DNA of 64,000 bases from VFJJ01 sp031362415 (GCA_031362415.1 JANLSK010000006.1:1-64000), one strand, 5' to 3'; counted from the first letter of the stretch, positions 52,171 to 61,445 are shown. Numbers and translations: made by a program. The notes: generated by a model from the letters alone, not told the origin.

Positions 52171-53382
52171 CTACCCCCGGTGCTTTCTGAGCACGAGCAC
52201 GCTCGCCTGCGGGCCGGTATACCCGGCGTAGATGCCGATCTCGGCGTCGGGCACCTGGGCGTGGGCCTCACCCCGCAACTGATGGACGACCTCGACGACG
52301 TGAGATATCCCCAACACGTAGGCGTGCGACAGCATCCCGCCGTGCGTCTGGATCGGCAGCCCGCCGCCGTCGTGCGTGAGCGGCGTCGACTCGAGGAAGG
52401 CCCCGATCTCGCCTTTCGGACAGAAACCCAGGTCTTCAATGGTCATCGCCGTGACGATCGTGAACGGGTCGTAGCAGGTGAACACGTCGACATCTGCCGT
52501 GGAGATACCGGCCATACCGAAGGCCCCGGCCGCTGAGAACACGTGGGGCGTCGACGTGAACGCCGCCTGCTGCGACCAGTGCGGCCCGGTGTGGCTGTTC
52601 CCCAGCCCGACCCCGGCCACCTCGATGACCGGCTGCCGAAGATCACGGGCCCGCTCGGTGGACGTCATGATGTATGCGCCGCCACCGTCGGAGATGAGAC
52701 AGCAATCCTCTTTACGGAACGGGTCGACCAACATGGGCTTGGCGAGATACTCGTCAAGCGTGAGCGCCTTGTGGTTCATCACCGCACCGGGGTGGAGATT
52801 CGCGTGCGCCCGACACGCAACAGCGATGCGCCCCAGATGCTCGGGACGGGTCCCGAACTCGTGCATGTGCCGACGGGCGATGGTGGCGAAGTAGACGGGT
52901 TGCGGGAACCAGCCCATCGGCACTTCGAGGTTCTGCTTGAACAGCTCCTTGGCGTGACTCTCGCCCGGCCCCCCGACCATGGAGTTGCGCTGGGTCGCCC
53001 AGGCGACGGCGAACGTGTTGAGGATGTATTTCGCCTTGCCTTCACGGATCGCCATGGCAGCGGTATGCGGCGCCGTCGCCGCCCACACCATCCCACCACC
53101 CTCCTTGGAGACCCACAGATCATGCGTGACCCCGAAATACTCGCGGAAGTCGTCGTCGGTGAACTCCATGCCGGCCATGGGAACGTGCATGATCCCGTCG
53201 ATGTCGCGGGCCCGCAGCCCGGCATCTTCGAGCGCCCGCTCGATCGCCTGCGCCGCCACCTCCTTCTGGCCCCGACCCGACGCCGAGCTGTGGTCGGCGT
53301 CGCCCACCCCAACGATGGCCACCTCGCCGCTGGTGTCTTCGAGCGCCGAGGCATAGCCCCACTCGCCCTTGGGAGTCGCCAT
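52171..53382 (-). CDS. Thiolase-like lipid-transfer/aldolase family protein (Ltp2 type)
   Basis: 403-aa thiolase-fold protein (VAIVGVGDADHSSASGR, EVAAQAIERALEDAGLRARDIDG, CCLISDGGGAYIMTS, IQTHGGMLSHAYVLG). Where thiolases have the nucleophilic Cys, it has KEGGGMVWAATAPH without Cys, so it is not a normal thiolase. The HGG end is typical of the Ltp/SCP2-like class. Coupled to a DUF35 protein, it should act as a C-C bond-cleaving aldolase on an acyl-CoA, as in cholesterol side-chain degradation; inferred from family and neighbour. Confidence 0.85.
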   Translation of the reverse strand: MATPKGEWGYASALEDTSGEVAIVGVGDADHSSASGRGQKEVAAQAIERALEDAGLRARDIDGIMHVPMAGMEFTDDDFREYFGVTHDLWVSKEGGGMVWAATAPHTAAMAIREGKAKYILNTFAVAWATQRNSMVGGPGESHAKELFKQNLEVPMGWFPQPVYFATIARRHMHEFGTRPEHLGRIAVACRAHANLHPGAVMNHKALTLDEYLAKPMLVDPFRKEDCCLISDGGGAYIMTSTERARDLRQPVIEVAGVGLGNSHTGPHWSQQAAFTSTPHVFSAAGAFGMAGISTADVDVFTCYDPFTIVTAMTIEDLGFCPKGEIGAFLESTPLTHDGGGLPIQTHGGMLSHAYVLGISHVVEVVHQLRGEAHAQVPDAEIGIYAGYTGPQASVLVLRKHRG

Positions 53383-53439
53383 CCGTCGGTCCCCTCGCGT
53401 TCATCTCGTCGCCAGCCGGCGGACGTTACCCTGGCCCGC

Positions 53440-55257
53440 TTGGACGCCGCCGACCCCGCCGACCCCGCCGACCCCGCTGACTCTGCTGACTCTGCTGAGG
53501 CTGCTGAGGCTGCTGACCCGGTTGCCGAGTTCGCCCCGCGACCGATCCCCCGTCGAACGTTCCTGGCTGCAGGCCTCGCGGGAACGGCTGCGGTGCTCGT
53601 AGGCTGCAGCGACGACGACGCGTCCGCACCGACGACCGGCACCACCACACCGGGCTCCACCACGCCGGCCACTGCGGCCGCCAGCACTTCGGTGACGCCG
53701 GGCACCACGGCGGCCGGCGCTCCCGCGACCACCACGACGACCGCAGCCAGCGCCACCACCGCGCCGGCCCCTGAGCAGCGGACCGCTCAGCCCATCGCTG
53801 GACCGGCGTTCAGTCTGGGTGTCGCCTCCGGGGATCCCGACGACACCTCGGTCGTGCTGTGGACACGCGTGCACCTCGGCGAGGTTCCCGGTGCCGATAC
53901 GGCACCCCTGACCGATGACGTGATCGACGTCGTCTGGGAGGTGACGACGGCTGACGATGCCGACTTCGCAGCGCCCGTCGCCCGAGGGCTGGCCGAGGCC
54001 CCGGCGGCGCTGGGTTACAGCGTGCACGCGCTGGCCACCGGGCTCGCGGCCGACACCCGATATCTGTACCGATTTCGAGTAGTCGCCAGCAACGGCGAGC
54101 AGACGAGCGATATCGGCGTCACTCGCACCTTCCCGTCGCCCGACGCCTCCCCCGACATGCTCACGTTCGCCTTCGCGTCGTGCCAGGACTACCAGGCGGG
54201 CTACTACTCGGCCTGGCGCGACGTGGCCCAGCAGGCCCCCGATCTCGACTGCGTGGTGTTCCTCGGCGACTACATCTATGAGGGGGGCGTGAAGGACGAC
54301 GCCATCCGGCCCCATGACAGCGACACCGTCCGGACGCTCGACGAGTACCGCAGGCGTTACGCGCTCTACAAGGGCGATCCCGACCTCCAGGCCGCGCATC
54401 GGGCCGCGCCCTGGCTCGTCACCTGGGACGACCACGAGGTGGCCAACAACTATGCGGCCGACACCGTCGAGCGGGCCGACCCCGACTTCCTCGTGCGGCG
54501 CGCCGCCGGCTACCAGGCGTGGTGGGAGCACATGCCGACCCGCATCGCCCCGCCGGACGGGCCCGATCTGGTCATCTATCGGGAAGCCAGCTTCGGCGAT
54601 CTCGCCAGCTTCTACGTGCTCGACGGCCGCCAGTACCGCAGCGTCCAGCCGTGCCGCGGGTCGACGGTCAGCGACTTCGGCGCCTCCTGCGCGGCCGTCG
54701 ACGATCCCGACGCCACGCTGCTCGGCCGGGAACAGGAGGGTTGGCTGCTCCAGGGCCTCACCGCCTCGTCGGCCGTGTGGGACGTGCTGTGCAACGACGT
54801 GATCCTCTCGGGGTTCAACTTCGACCCCGCCCCCGACAAGGCCCTGTACCTTCTCGACACGTGGGACGGGTATCCCGTCCAGCGAGATCGGCTGATCGAG
54901 GCCCTGGACCGAAATCTCTCGCCCAACCGCAACTTCGTGGTGATCACCGGCGACGTGCACGCCGCGTTCGCCATGGACACGGTCACTTCGGAGGGCACCA
55001 TCGTGGCCAGTGAGTTCGTCGGGGCCGGCATCTCCTCGGCCTACCCGATCGGTGCGCTCACCCGGAACGCCTTGAGCGCCAACGCCCATGTGCGCTTCTA
55101 CGACGAGCGCAAGGGCTACGTGCTGTGCCGGGTCACCCGAGACGCCTGGGTGGCCGACTTTCGCAGTACCGACGCGCTGAACCGCGATTCACGGGTGGAG
55201 TCAACGGCCACCTTCACGATCACCGCGGGCACACCGGGAGCCGTCAAGACCTCGTGA
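53440..55257 (+). CDS. phoD: PhoD-family alkaline phosphatase/phosphodiesterase, Tat lipoprotein
   Basis: 605-aa exported metallo-phosphatase. After a tandem-repeat acidic leader (DPADPADPADSADSAEAAEAA, from 9-base repeats of GACCCCGCC) comes a Tat-type signal with lipobox, PRRTFLAAGLAGTAAVLVGC. A Thr/Ala linker follows, then the PhoD N-terminal domain (FSLGVASGDPDDTSVVLWTRV) and the metallo core (FASCQDYQAGYYSAWRD, VFLGDYIYEGG, TWDDHEVANNY, VVITGDVHAAFA), whose Asp/His/Asn residues bind Ca/Fe. The start is uncertain; TTG 53440 is the only suitable codon before the repeat, and one nearer the RR motif is possible. Confidence 0.85.
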   Translation: MDAADPADPADPADSADSAEAAEAADPVAEFAPRPIPRRTFLAAGLAGTAAVLVGCSDDDASAPTTGTTTPGSTTPATAAASTSVTPGTTAAGAPATTTTTAASATTAPAPEQRTAQPIAGPAFSLGVASGDPDDTSVVLWTRVHLGEVPGADTAPLTDDVIDVVWEVTTADDADFAAPVARGLAEAPAALGYSVHALATGLAADTRYLYRFRVVASNGEQTSDIGVTRTFPSPDASPDMLTFAFASCQDYQAGYYSAWRDVAQQAPDLDCVVFLGDYIYEGGVKDDAIRPHDSDTVRTLDEYRRRYALYKGDPDLQAAHRAAPWLVTWDDHEVANNYAADTVERADPDFLVRRAAGYQAWWEHMPTRIAPPDGPDLVIYREASFGDLASFYVLDGRQYRSVQPCRGSTVSDFGASCAAVDDPDATLLGREQEGWLLQGLTASSAVWDVLCNDVILSGFNFDPAPDKALYLLDTWDGYPVQRDRLIEALDRNLSPNRNFVVITGDVHAAFAMDTVTSEGTIVASEFVGAGISSAYPIGALTRNALSANAHVRFYDERKGYVLCRVTRDAWVADFRSTDALNRDSRVESTATFTITAGTPGAVKTS

Positions 55258-55292
55258 CGCGGGCTCGGTGACGGCCCCGGGGAGCGCCGGCG

Positions 55293-57002
55293 TCACGAAC
55301 GCTCCATCCGGTCGAAGGCGCTCTCGAGAGCCGCAAGCCGCTGGTGGTACTCGTTGCGATAGCTGCCGTGGGTGATGACGTAGCGCGCATCGGCGAGGAG
55401 ATCGGCCACGAGGTTGCGCACGGCGTGCTCGGGCGTGGCCACCTGCTCGGGACCCATGCCGCTGCTCGCGAGCAACACCTCGATGTCGTCGGGGAGCAGG
55501 ACCCACGCCCCCGTGTCTGCCGGACGGGCGAGTGCGCTGCTCTCGAGGTGACGCGTCATCATCCCCGCCGGGAACACCACGGTGACACCGATGCCCTCGT
55601 GGGCGAGCTCCTGGCGCAACGTCTCCCCGTAACCCAGCACGGCGAACTTGCTCGTCTGGTAGGCGCCGAGACGCTCGCTGGGCACGAGCACACCCGACGA
55701 CGCCGTGAGCACGATCCGCCGCCAACCCGATCGCCGCCGCAGCAGGGGCAGGAACGACGCCACCGTGCGGACGGTCCCCAGCACGTTGACGTTGATCACC
55801 CATGCCCAGTCGTCGTCGGTGAGCCGGTCGATGGCCCCGAACTGTTGCACGCCAACGTTCGCGCACAGCAGATCACAGCCCCCGAGTCCGGTCTCGACGG
55901 CGGCCGCGGCATCGGCCAGGGAACCGAGGTCGCCCACGTCGACCCGGATCGCCATGGTCGCCACGCCGTGCTCGCTCGCCAAGGTGGTGGCCACGGCTCG
56001 AGCCCGGTCTTCGTCGATGTCGAGCGTAGCGATGGCCATACCCGCTTCGGCGAAGCGCCGGCACATCGCTGCGCCGAACCCCGAACCCGCTCCGGTGACC
56101 ACGGCGATCCGACCGGCCAGCTCGGTCGGATCGGCAACCCCGGTCGACTCGCCACCCTCGGGAGATTCAGTACCTTCGGTGGGCTGCCCCGGCTCCACCG
56201 GTTCGGCGCTCATCGTGGCCACTACGACGCCGGCGATGCGCCCGTCATCACCGAGGACAGCGGGGGGCTCGTCGTCATGGAAGGTCACCGAGCATCGGTG
56301 GGACGCGTCCTTGTGCACGATCACGTCGGCGTTGGCCATCGTCGGTGCGATGTGCTGTTCGAGATTGGGGCGGTTGACCTGGGCCCACACCATTGAGGCC
56401 ATGTCGATGCGAGCGCCGACATCGAGACCTGTGAACTGCCGGTAGAACGAGCCCGGATCGTCTGCGGCCGCGTCGCACAGCCCGAGAAACCGCTCCACGA
56501 ACCACGCCTCGACGTGTTCATCGGCAGCGTCGACGTAGACACGACAATGCAGCCGCTCGGCAAGCAGCGGCGCCAACGCATTCACGCCTTCGAAGATCAC
56601 GGTGCCCGCTCGCTCGATGCGGAGCGTGTTGACCGGGTCGATGTCGTAGAGGTCGTGCGAGTACAGCGGCGCCTCGACCACGGGCTGGCCGCCTCGCAGC
56701 GCGTCCAGGAACTCGACCATCGCTCCCACGTCATAGGTGTCGGGAAATCCCTTGCGGTACAAGGCGCCCTGCTCGCAGAGAACCGAGTTCGAGAGCAAGA
56801 AGCCATCGGTGGATACGACCACCGCACCCGTAGCGTCGGCGACGGCACGGGCGATGGTGGTCTTGCCTACGGCGACGGCTCCAGCGATGCCCACGATGAA
56901 CGGCGCATGCTGGCAGCGGCACCGCTCGATCGCCTCGAGCAGGCCACCGAGCTCGTCACCGGGCTCGTCACCGGGCCGGCTCGAAGTCGCCGCTCCGGTC
57001 AC
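55293..57002 (-). CDS. Fusion of pantothenate-kinase-like P-loop kinase and SDR oxidoreductase
   Basis: 569 aa in one open frame. Residues 1 to about 245 are a type-I pantothenate kinase-like domain (VGIAGAVAVGKTTIARAV Walker A, STDGFLLSN, KGFPDTYDVGAMVEFLDALR, APLYSHDLYDI, VIFEGVNALAP). After an acidic linker (EPVEPGQPTEGTESPEGG), residues about 285-569 are an SDR (TGAGSGFG, LDIDEDRAR, CANVGVQQFG, YQTSKFAV). GTG 57002 overlaps the stop of the Sec-DsbA gene. An internal ATG at the linker could give a separate SDR, so a split pair of genes is not excluded. A CoA-biosynthesis kinase joined to an SDR is unusual. Confidence 0.8.
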   Translation of the reverse strand: MTGAATSSRPGDEPGDELGGLLEAIERCRCQHAPFIVGIAGAVAVGKTTIARAVADATGAVVVSTDGFLLSNSVLCEQGALYRKGFPDTYDVGAMVEFLDALRGGQPVVEAPLYSHDLYDIDPVNTLRIERAGTVIFEGVNALAPLLAERLHCRVYVDAADEHVEAWFVERFLGLCDAAADDPGSFYRQFTGLDVGARIDMASMVWAQVNRPNLEQHIAPTMANADVIVHKDASHRCSVTFHDDEPPAVLGDDGRIAGVVVATMSAEPVEPGQPTEGTESPEGGESTGVADPTELAGRIAVVTGAGSGFGAAMCRRFAEAGMAIATLDIDEDRARAVATTLASEHGVATMAIRVDVGDLGSLADAAAAVETGLGGCDLLCANVGVQQFGAIDRLTDDDWAWVINVNVLGTVRTVASFLPLLRRRSGWRRIVLTASSGVLVPSERLGAYQTSKFAVLGYGETLRQELAHEGIGVTVVFPAGMMTRHLESSALARPADTGAWVLLPDDIEVLLASSGMGPEQVATPEHAVRNLVADLLADARYVITHGSYRNEYHQRLAALESAFDRMERS

Positions 57003-57679
57003 GACTTCGTGGCCCGTCGTTGCGCCTTGACGCGGGCGTGCTCGAGGTCGATCGGAGCGGTGCGCTCGCGTTTGATCTCGGCGAAGTTGTCGTAGCGGGC
57101 GAGCCAGGAAACGTGGCGCCAGAGCTCGACGGCGTCGGCGTCGTTGGGCGGGGAGCTGATGACCGGGCCGAACACGGCCGAGCCCTCCCCGTCGTCGAGC
57201 ACGATGGTGGCCACGCCGAACGCTCCGACCCGGGCGTGCACGGCTCGGTACTCCTCCTGCAACCGGTCCCAGGTCGAGACGTCGGCCTGGGCCTTCTCGT
57301 ACAACGTCGGGTCCAGCGCGCTGTCGCGGAGTGCGGCCTCGACCACCGCCGCCTCGGCCAGGTTCTCGACCCCGTCCCACGTGCGGGCGCCCAACGCCTC
57401 GTAGAACCGAGCGACGCCTTCGTTCCCTGCGACGTCGCGAACAGCCACAGCCGTGCGCAACGCCCGTATCCCCTTACGTTTCACTGCCTCGTCGATGCTC
57501 AGCTCATGATCGGGCGCGTTGTGCAGCTCCAGAGAGAAGAATCGCCACGACGCTTCCACCACGCCGAGCTCGACCAGCCGGCGGACCCATTTCGAGGTCA
57601 GGTAGCACCAGGGTCACAACGGGTCGAAGTAGAAGGCGATGCGTTCGCGTGCGTCGGGTGCGGTCTGACCAGAGGGCAT
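56999..57679 (-). CDS. DsbA-like/mycothiol-dependent nitroreductase-type selenoprotein (UPWC), in-frame TGA
   Basis: 226-aa DsbA-fold protein read through one TGA. From ATG 57679 the frame reads RERIAFYFDPL, TGA (57614-57616, codon 22), PWCYLTSKWVRRLVELG, then a complete helical and C-terminal part to 56999. Rv2466c-type proteins (mycothiol-dependent nitroreductases) have FDPLCPWCW at this place, so the missing residue is the attacking Cys of C-P-W-C and TGA gives U-P-W-C. The rest (WRFFSLELHN, ALGVGA-like VARFYEALGARTWDG) agrees with the family. The candidate hairpin after the TGA has only 4 bp, so SECIS support is weak. The stop overlaps the start of the kinase-SDR fusion. Confidence 0.8.
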
Positions 57680-57699
57680 GAGCCCGAGAGTACCGTGAT

Positions 57700-58581
57700 T
57701 CACTCCGAGGCAAACCAGGCGCCAGCCTCGGTGCGGACGCGTCGCAGGCCGTCAAGCGCGTCACGGGTACGAGCCCAGGGCTTCACGACCAGACGGTCGA
57801 CACCCAGCTCGGCCCAGCGAGCGATGTCGTCGTTGCCGATGGTCGGATCGAGCGTGCAGACGGTGATCGAGAACGGCTGGTCCTGCACCGCCCTGCCGAC
57901 AGCCTCGGTTTCGAGCCGAAGCCGCCGGAGCTCGGCGATCTGCCCGGCGGCTGACTCGAACGTGTGGGGCATGCTCATCCAACCGTCGTGACGCGCCGCG
58001 CGGCGGAGCGCGGCTGGGGACTCCCCGCCCACGAGCACCGGCGGATGGGGCCGCTGCACCGGCTTGGGCTCGAACATCACCGGATCGAAGCGCCAGAACT
58101 CGCCCTCGTGGGCCACGACCTCGTCGGTCCACAGGCGTTTCGCCACCGTGAGGGCCTCGTCGAGCCGACGGCCCCGGGCCGCGAAATCGGCATCGGGGCC
58201 CAGGGTCGCCGTCATCTCCGCGGCGAGCCATCCGGCACCGACGCCGATCTCGGCCCGTCCTCCGCTCACGATGTCGAGGGTCGTGAACGCCCGAGTAGCG
58301 ATGAACGGATGCCTGAGCCCGAACAGGTAGACGAATGTACCTAATCTAATCTGCGTCGTCCGGGCCGCGATGAAGCACAGGAGCGCCGGGTAGTCGTGCA
58401 GCGGTGTCGACGGAGGAACACCGGCCGACGACCCGTCTGCGTAGAGCGCTCCTGTCATGTCGAGCGGGAACACGAGATGATCGGGGGTCCACACCGACTC
58501 GTAGCCCAGCTCGTCGGCGAGCATCGCGGCTTCGATCCATTGCGCCGTATGGAGATGCGAGAGGGCGATGCCGAAGCGCAT
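57700..58581 (-). CDS. LLM-class F420-dependent oxidoreductase
   Basis: 293-aa luciferase-like TIM barrel: MRFGIALSHLHTAQWIEAA, YESVWTPDHLVFP, TTLDIVSGGRAEIGVGAGW and PPVLVGGESPAALRRAARHDGW, the marks of actinobacterial F420-dependent dehydrogenases. It probably moves a hydride between F420 and an alcohol or enone. It is 20 bases upstream of the Sec-DsbA start on the same strand, so it likely belongs to that transcript. The start ATG 58581 is set at the conserved N-terminus. Confidence 0.87.
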   Translation of the reverse strand: MRFGIALSHLHTAQWIEAAMLADELGYESVWTPDHLVFPLDMTGALYADGSSAGVPPSTPLHDYPALLCFIAARTTQIRLGTFVYLFGLRHPFIATRAFTTLDIVSGGRAEIGVGAGWLAAEMTATLGPDADFAARGRRLDEALTVAKRLWTDEVVAHEGEFWRFDPVMFEPKPVQRPHPPVLVGGESPAALRRAARHDGWMSMPHTFESAAGQIAELRRLRLETEAVGRAVQDQPFSITVCTLDPTIGNDDIARWAELGVDRLVVKPWARTRDALDGLRRVRTEAGAWFASE

Positions 58582-58775
58582 TCGTGTGTCCCGTCTTGTG
58601 GCGTCACGCCAGGTTGCGTGTTTCGACACTCAGCGTCGTGGCCCCGGCCCCGCTGTCGGCCGTCCGACAACCTCGACCGTACCTGACATGCCGGCCGCGG
58701 GCTCGGGCGGCCGGCGAGCGAAGGTCGGGATCGGCAGCGTACGGAAGGACGTCCGAATGCGCTTCCGCGGAACGG
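58582..58775. other. Intergenic region
   Basis: 194 bases upstream of the LLM gene. A promoter for the LLM/Sec-DsbA/kinase-SDR series should be here; no clear elements were seen. Confidence 0.4.
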
Positions 58776-59085
58776 TCATCGGACATTTCCCCGGGGCCCG
58801 GGCGTCTCGGACAGCAGCGGCAGGATCTCGACGTACCCGTCCGTGCCGTTCACGCGTATCCTCTGCCCATCCTGGATCATCCGGGTGGCCTCTTCAACCC
58901 CCACGACAGCCGGCAAGCCGTACTCTCGGGCGGATCAGAGCGCCGTGAGTCATGAGCCCTCCAACCTCCGTCACGAGGCCCGTGATCGCAACGAACAGGG
59001 GCGTCCAACTCGGGTCCGTGAACGTCGTGACCAGGATGTCGCCTGGTTCGAGATCGGCCTCCACCATCGGATTTCGCCAGGCCAT
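58776..59085 (-). pseudogene. PEP-utilising enzyme mobile domain, gene fragment with frameshift
   Basis: Only the C-terminal swivelling domain of a PEP synthase/pyruvate-phosphate-dikinase-type enzyme is found: DLEPGDILVTTFTDPSWTPLF, then TEVGGLMTHGALI with the phospho-histidine motif GGxxTHGA. An extra C shifts the frame, and the continuation REYGLPAVVGVEEATRMIQDG with RIRVNGTDGYVEIL ends at 58776. The ATP-grasp part upstream is missing. A dead remnant. Confidence 0.8.
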
Positions 59086-59439
59086 CCAGGATCCCTGAGC
59101 GAGTTGCAGGCGAAGCCAGGACGTACTTGCTCATCCACTCACCCTTCTGTTGAGCCCTATCGGAGGTCTCTCGCTTCTTGGGGTCTACTGACGCTTTCGT
59201 GGGTGGGTGACGGGTCGGTGGGGCGAGGGTCTGGGTGCGCACGCCGTTCCGGTTTTACGTTTCCAGCTGTTGGAGGCCGGCGACGGAGGGCAACGGCGAC
59301 CACCAGACCAGACGTTTTCTTCGCGCCGCGATTGAGAGTTGATCGACACGGTCATACGACCCGGCGACACGGTGACGTCACCGCTCGACTTCGGGACGCT
59401 CGCCAGGCGAACGTGCCAGGCGGGCTTGCTGGCGCCGGC
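59086..59439. other. 354-base gap, nothing recognised
   Basis: Between the PEP-enzyme remnant and the SDR stop. Reading frames are short and without any familiar motif; it may be the eroded 5' part of the PEP-enzyme gene. Confidence 0.45.
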
Positions 59440-60255
59440 TCAGGTGCGGTAGGTGGTCTCGGACGGGAGGCGGCGCCAGCCCTTGGCTGCGCTGTTGCCA
59501 CCGTCGAGCGCTATCGAGCATCCGGTGACGAACCGGGCGAGATCGCTGGCGAGAAACAGGCACACCCCGGCGGCGTCGTCGGCCGTGGCGAAGTACCCGA
59601 GCGGCGGTGTGTACGTGGGCTCGAAGGCGATGTCGGGCTGGTCGACCTGGCTCATCATGTTGGAATCGCCGGTGGTTTCGACGGCGTCGACGGCGATCGA
59701 GTTCACCCTGATCTGCCTCGGGCCCAGCTCCAGCGCCAGGCTCTCCGTGAGGCTCGCCATGGCTGCCTTCATCGCCGCGTAGATCCCGAAGCCCGGCGCT
59801 GCCTGGCCGGCCTCGATCGAGGTGACGTTCACGATCGAGCCACCGTCGCCCATGAGCGGGACACACTCCCGGATGAACGTGGTGCACTGCGTGAAGTTCT
59901 CGTCGATCATCGCCTGTTGGCCCTTGTCATTCGTGACCATGAAATCAGCCAGGAACGACCCGCCCGCGTTGTTGACGAGCACGTCGACCTTCCCGAACCC
60001 CGCCGCCACCTCGGCGATGTGGATGCGGACGGCATCGGCGTGGCGCACGTCGATCACCGCCTCGATGGCTTGCCGTCCCGTGGCCCTGACAGCCGCGGCC
60101 GTCTCGGCCAACCCCTCGGCGTTGCGGTCGCAGATGGCCACGTCGGCCCCGAACCGTGCGAACGCCCGTGCCGTCGCTGCGCCGATCCCGCTCGCCGCCC
60201 CCGTCACCACCGCCAGCCGATCGGTCAGCAGCACAGCATCCGGCCCGAAGATCAC
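59440..60255 (-). CDS. SDR-family oxidoreductase
   Basis: 271-aa SDR: VVTGAASGIGAATARAF, ICDRNAEGLA (Asp), VNNAGGSFLADF, VTSIEAGQAAPG and YAAMKAAM (Tyr-x-x-x-Lys). It ends TGCSIALDGGNSAAKGW. Complete length. It is divergent from the small ORF and the HIBADH-like gene at 60368-60517. Substrate unknown. Confidence 0.87.
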   Translation of the reverse strand: MIFGPDAVLLTDRLAVVTGAASGIGAATARAFARFGADVAICDRNAEGLAETAAAVRATGRQAIEAVIDVRHADAVRIHIAEVAAGFGKVDVLVNNAGGSFLADFMVTNDKGQQAMIDENFTQCTTFIRECVPLMGDGGSIVNVTSIEAGQAAPGFGIYAAMKAAMASLTESLALELGPRQIRVNSIAVDAVETTGDSNMMSQVDQPDIAFEPTYTPPLGYFATADDAAGVCLFLASDLARFVTGCSIALDGGNSAAKGWRRLPSETTYRT

Positions 60256-60367
60256 CGCCGCAGGTTATCGAGGCGCCCACGTCTCAACGGCACAGCGTCT
60301 GCGGAGCGACCGTTCTGGCGCGACACGGCGACGGTCAGCCCGTGATCGATCAGCAGTCCGGGAGGTG

Positions 60368-60520
60368 GTGATCCACCTCATCGGCTACGTCGGTACGCCC
60401 TCGAGCGGGAGCCTGTACCAGGCCGCCGAGTTGGCGATCGCCGCCCACGTCCGAGCCACCGGCAACCTCGACAGTGCCCACAGCCCCGAGTCCCTCGACA
60501 GCCACGGAGCAATGTCGTGA
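60368..60520 (+). CDS. Possible 50-aa protein coupled to the HIBADH-like gene
   Basis: A short frame from GTG 60368 (GGGAGG just before) gives MIHLIGYVGTPSSGSLYQAAELAIAAHVRATGNLD and ends in TGA that overlaps the GTG of the next gene. The good coupling and codon use favour a real or once-real product; I do not recognise it. Confidence 0.4.
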   Translation: MIHLIGYVGTPSSGSLYQAAELAIAAHVRATGNLDSAHSPESLDSHGAMS

Positions 60521-61390
60521 ACGAGCCCACCCCGGTGGGGTTCGTCGGTGTGGGACGGATGGGCTCGGCCATGGCGCTGCGCGTCCTCGACACGGGCGGA
60601 GCGGTCATCGCCTACGACACCGCAGCCGAACCCCTCAGGCAGCTCGCCGAGGCCGGTGCCGCTATCGAGTCGTCGCCGGCCGGCGTGGCCCGGCGGTGCC
60701 CTGTCGTTTCGGTGGTCGTCAACGACGACGCCCAGGCCCGTGCCGCCGTCACCGGCCCCGACGGGATCCTCGACGGGGCCGAGGCGGGTTCGGTCGTGGC
60801 CATCCACTCCACGCTGCATCTCAGCACCCTCGAGGAGCTGGCCGCCGCTGCGGCGCTCCGGGGCGTTGCCGTCGTTGACGCTGCGGTCACGGGAGGGGCC
60901 GACGCAGCCCGGCGCGGCGAGCTGGCGGTGATGCTCGGCGGTGCGCCCGAAGCCCTTCAGCGCCTGCGCCCCGTCGTCGAACGCTACGCGTCGTTCGTCG
61001 TGCATGCCGGCGACCTCGGCGCGGGGATGGCGGCCAAGGTCGCGCTCATGGTCGTGTCGTTCGTCAAGCTGGCCGCAGCCTCCGAGGGACTGGCCCTGGC
61101 TCGGGCCGCGGGTGTCGATCTCGACTTAGTTCGTACAGATCGTGCGCCACACCGAAGCCCAGAGCGGCATCCACGACTTCTTCCTCCGCGAGCGAGCCCG
61201 ACTCATCGTCGATCCGGACGGCCCCCTCGCCGAGATCGCCCGCGTCGAGACGCCCAAGTCGCGCAAGGATCTCCACGCCGAGCGCGAGCTCGCCGCCCGC
61301 CTCGGCCTCTCGCTGCCCATCACCGCTGTCACCCACGACGAGATGCCCACGGTCTGGGGCGCCTCCCTCGAAGGGCCCGCCGTAGTCTGA
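60517..61390 (+). pseudogene. 3-hydroxyisobutyrate/6-phosphogluconate dehydrogenase-like, frameshifted
   Basis: GTG 60517 opens VGFVGVGRMGSAMALRVLDTGG (NAD motif), then AVIAYDTAAEPLR and VVDAAVTGGADAARRGELAVMLGG (family loop), then GDLGAGMAAKVALMVVSFVKLA with the catalytic Lys. After AAGVDLD near 61125 the frame shifts by one. FVQIVRHTEAQSGIHDFF and SRKDLHAERELAARLGLSLP continue in another frame to 61390. Otherwise full length. It is followed 55 bases later by the CoA-transferase gene, so an acyl-CoA branch is likely. Confidence 0.8.
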
Positions 61391-61445
61391 CGCCAACGTC
61401 AGTTGCGGACGCGCAGGAAGCGCAGGAAGCGCCGGGAGGATCGCT

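Noticed and set aside
57584..57599. SECIS hairpin for the DsbA-like gene
   Set aside because: Only 4 bp (GACC/GGTC, 8-nt loop); reported as weak and not listed as a feature. A proper fold calculation is needed.
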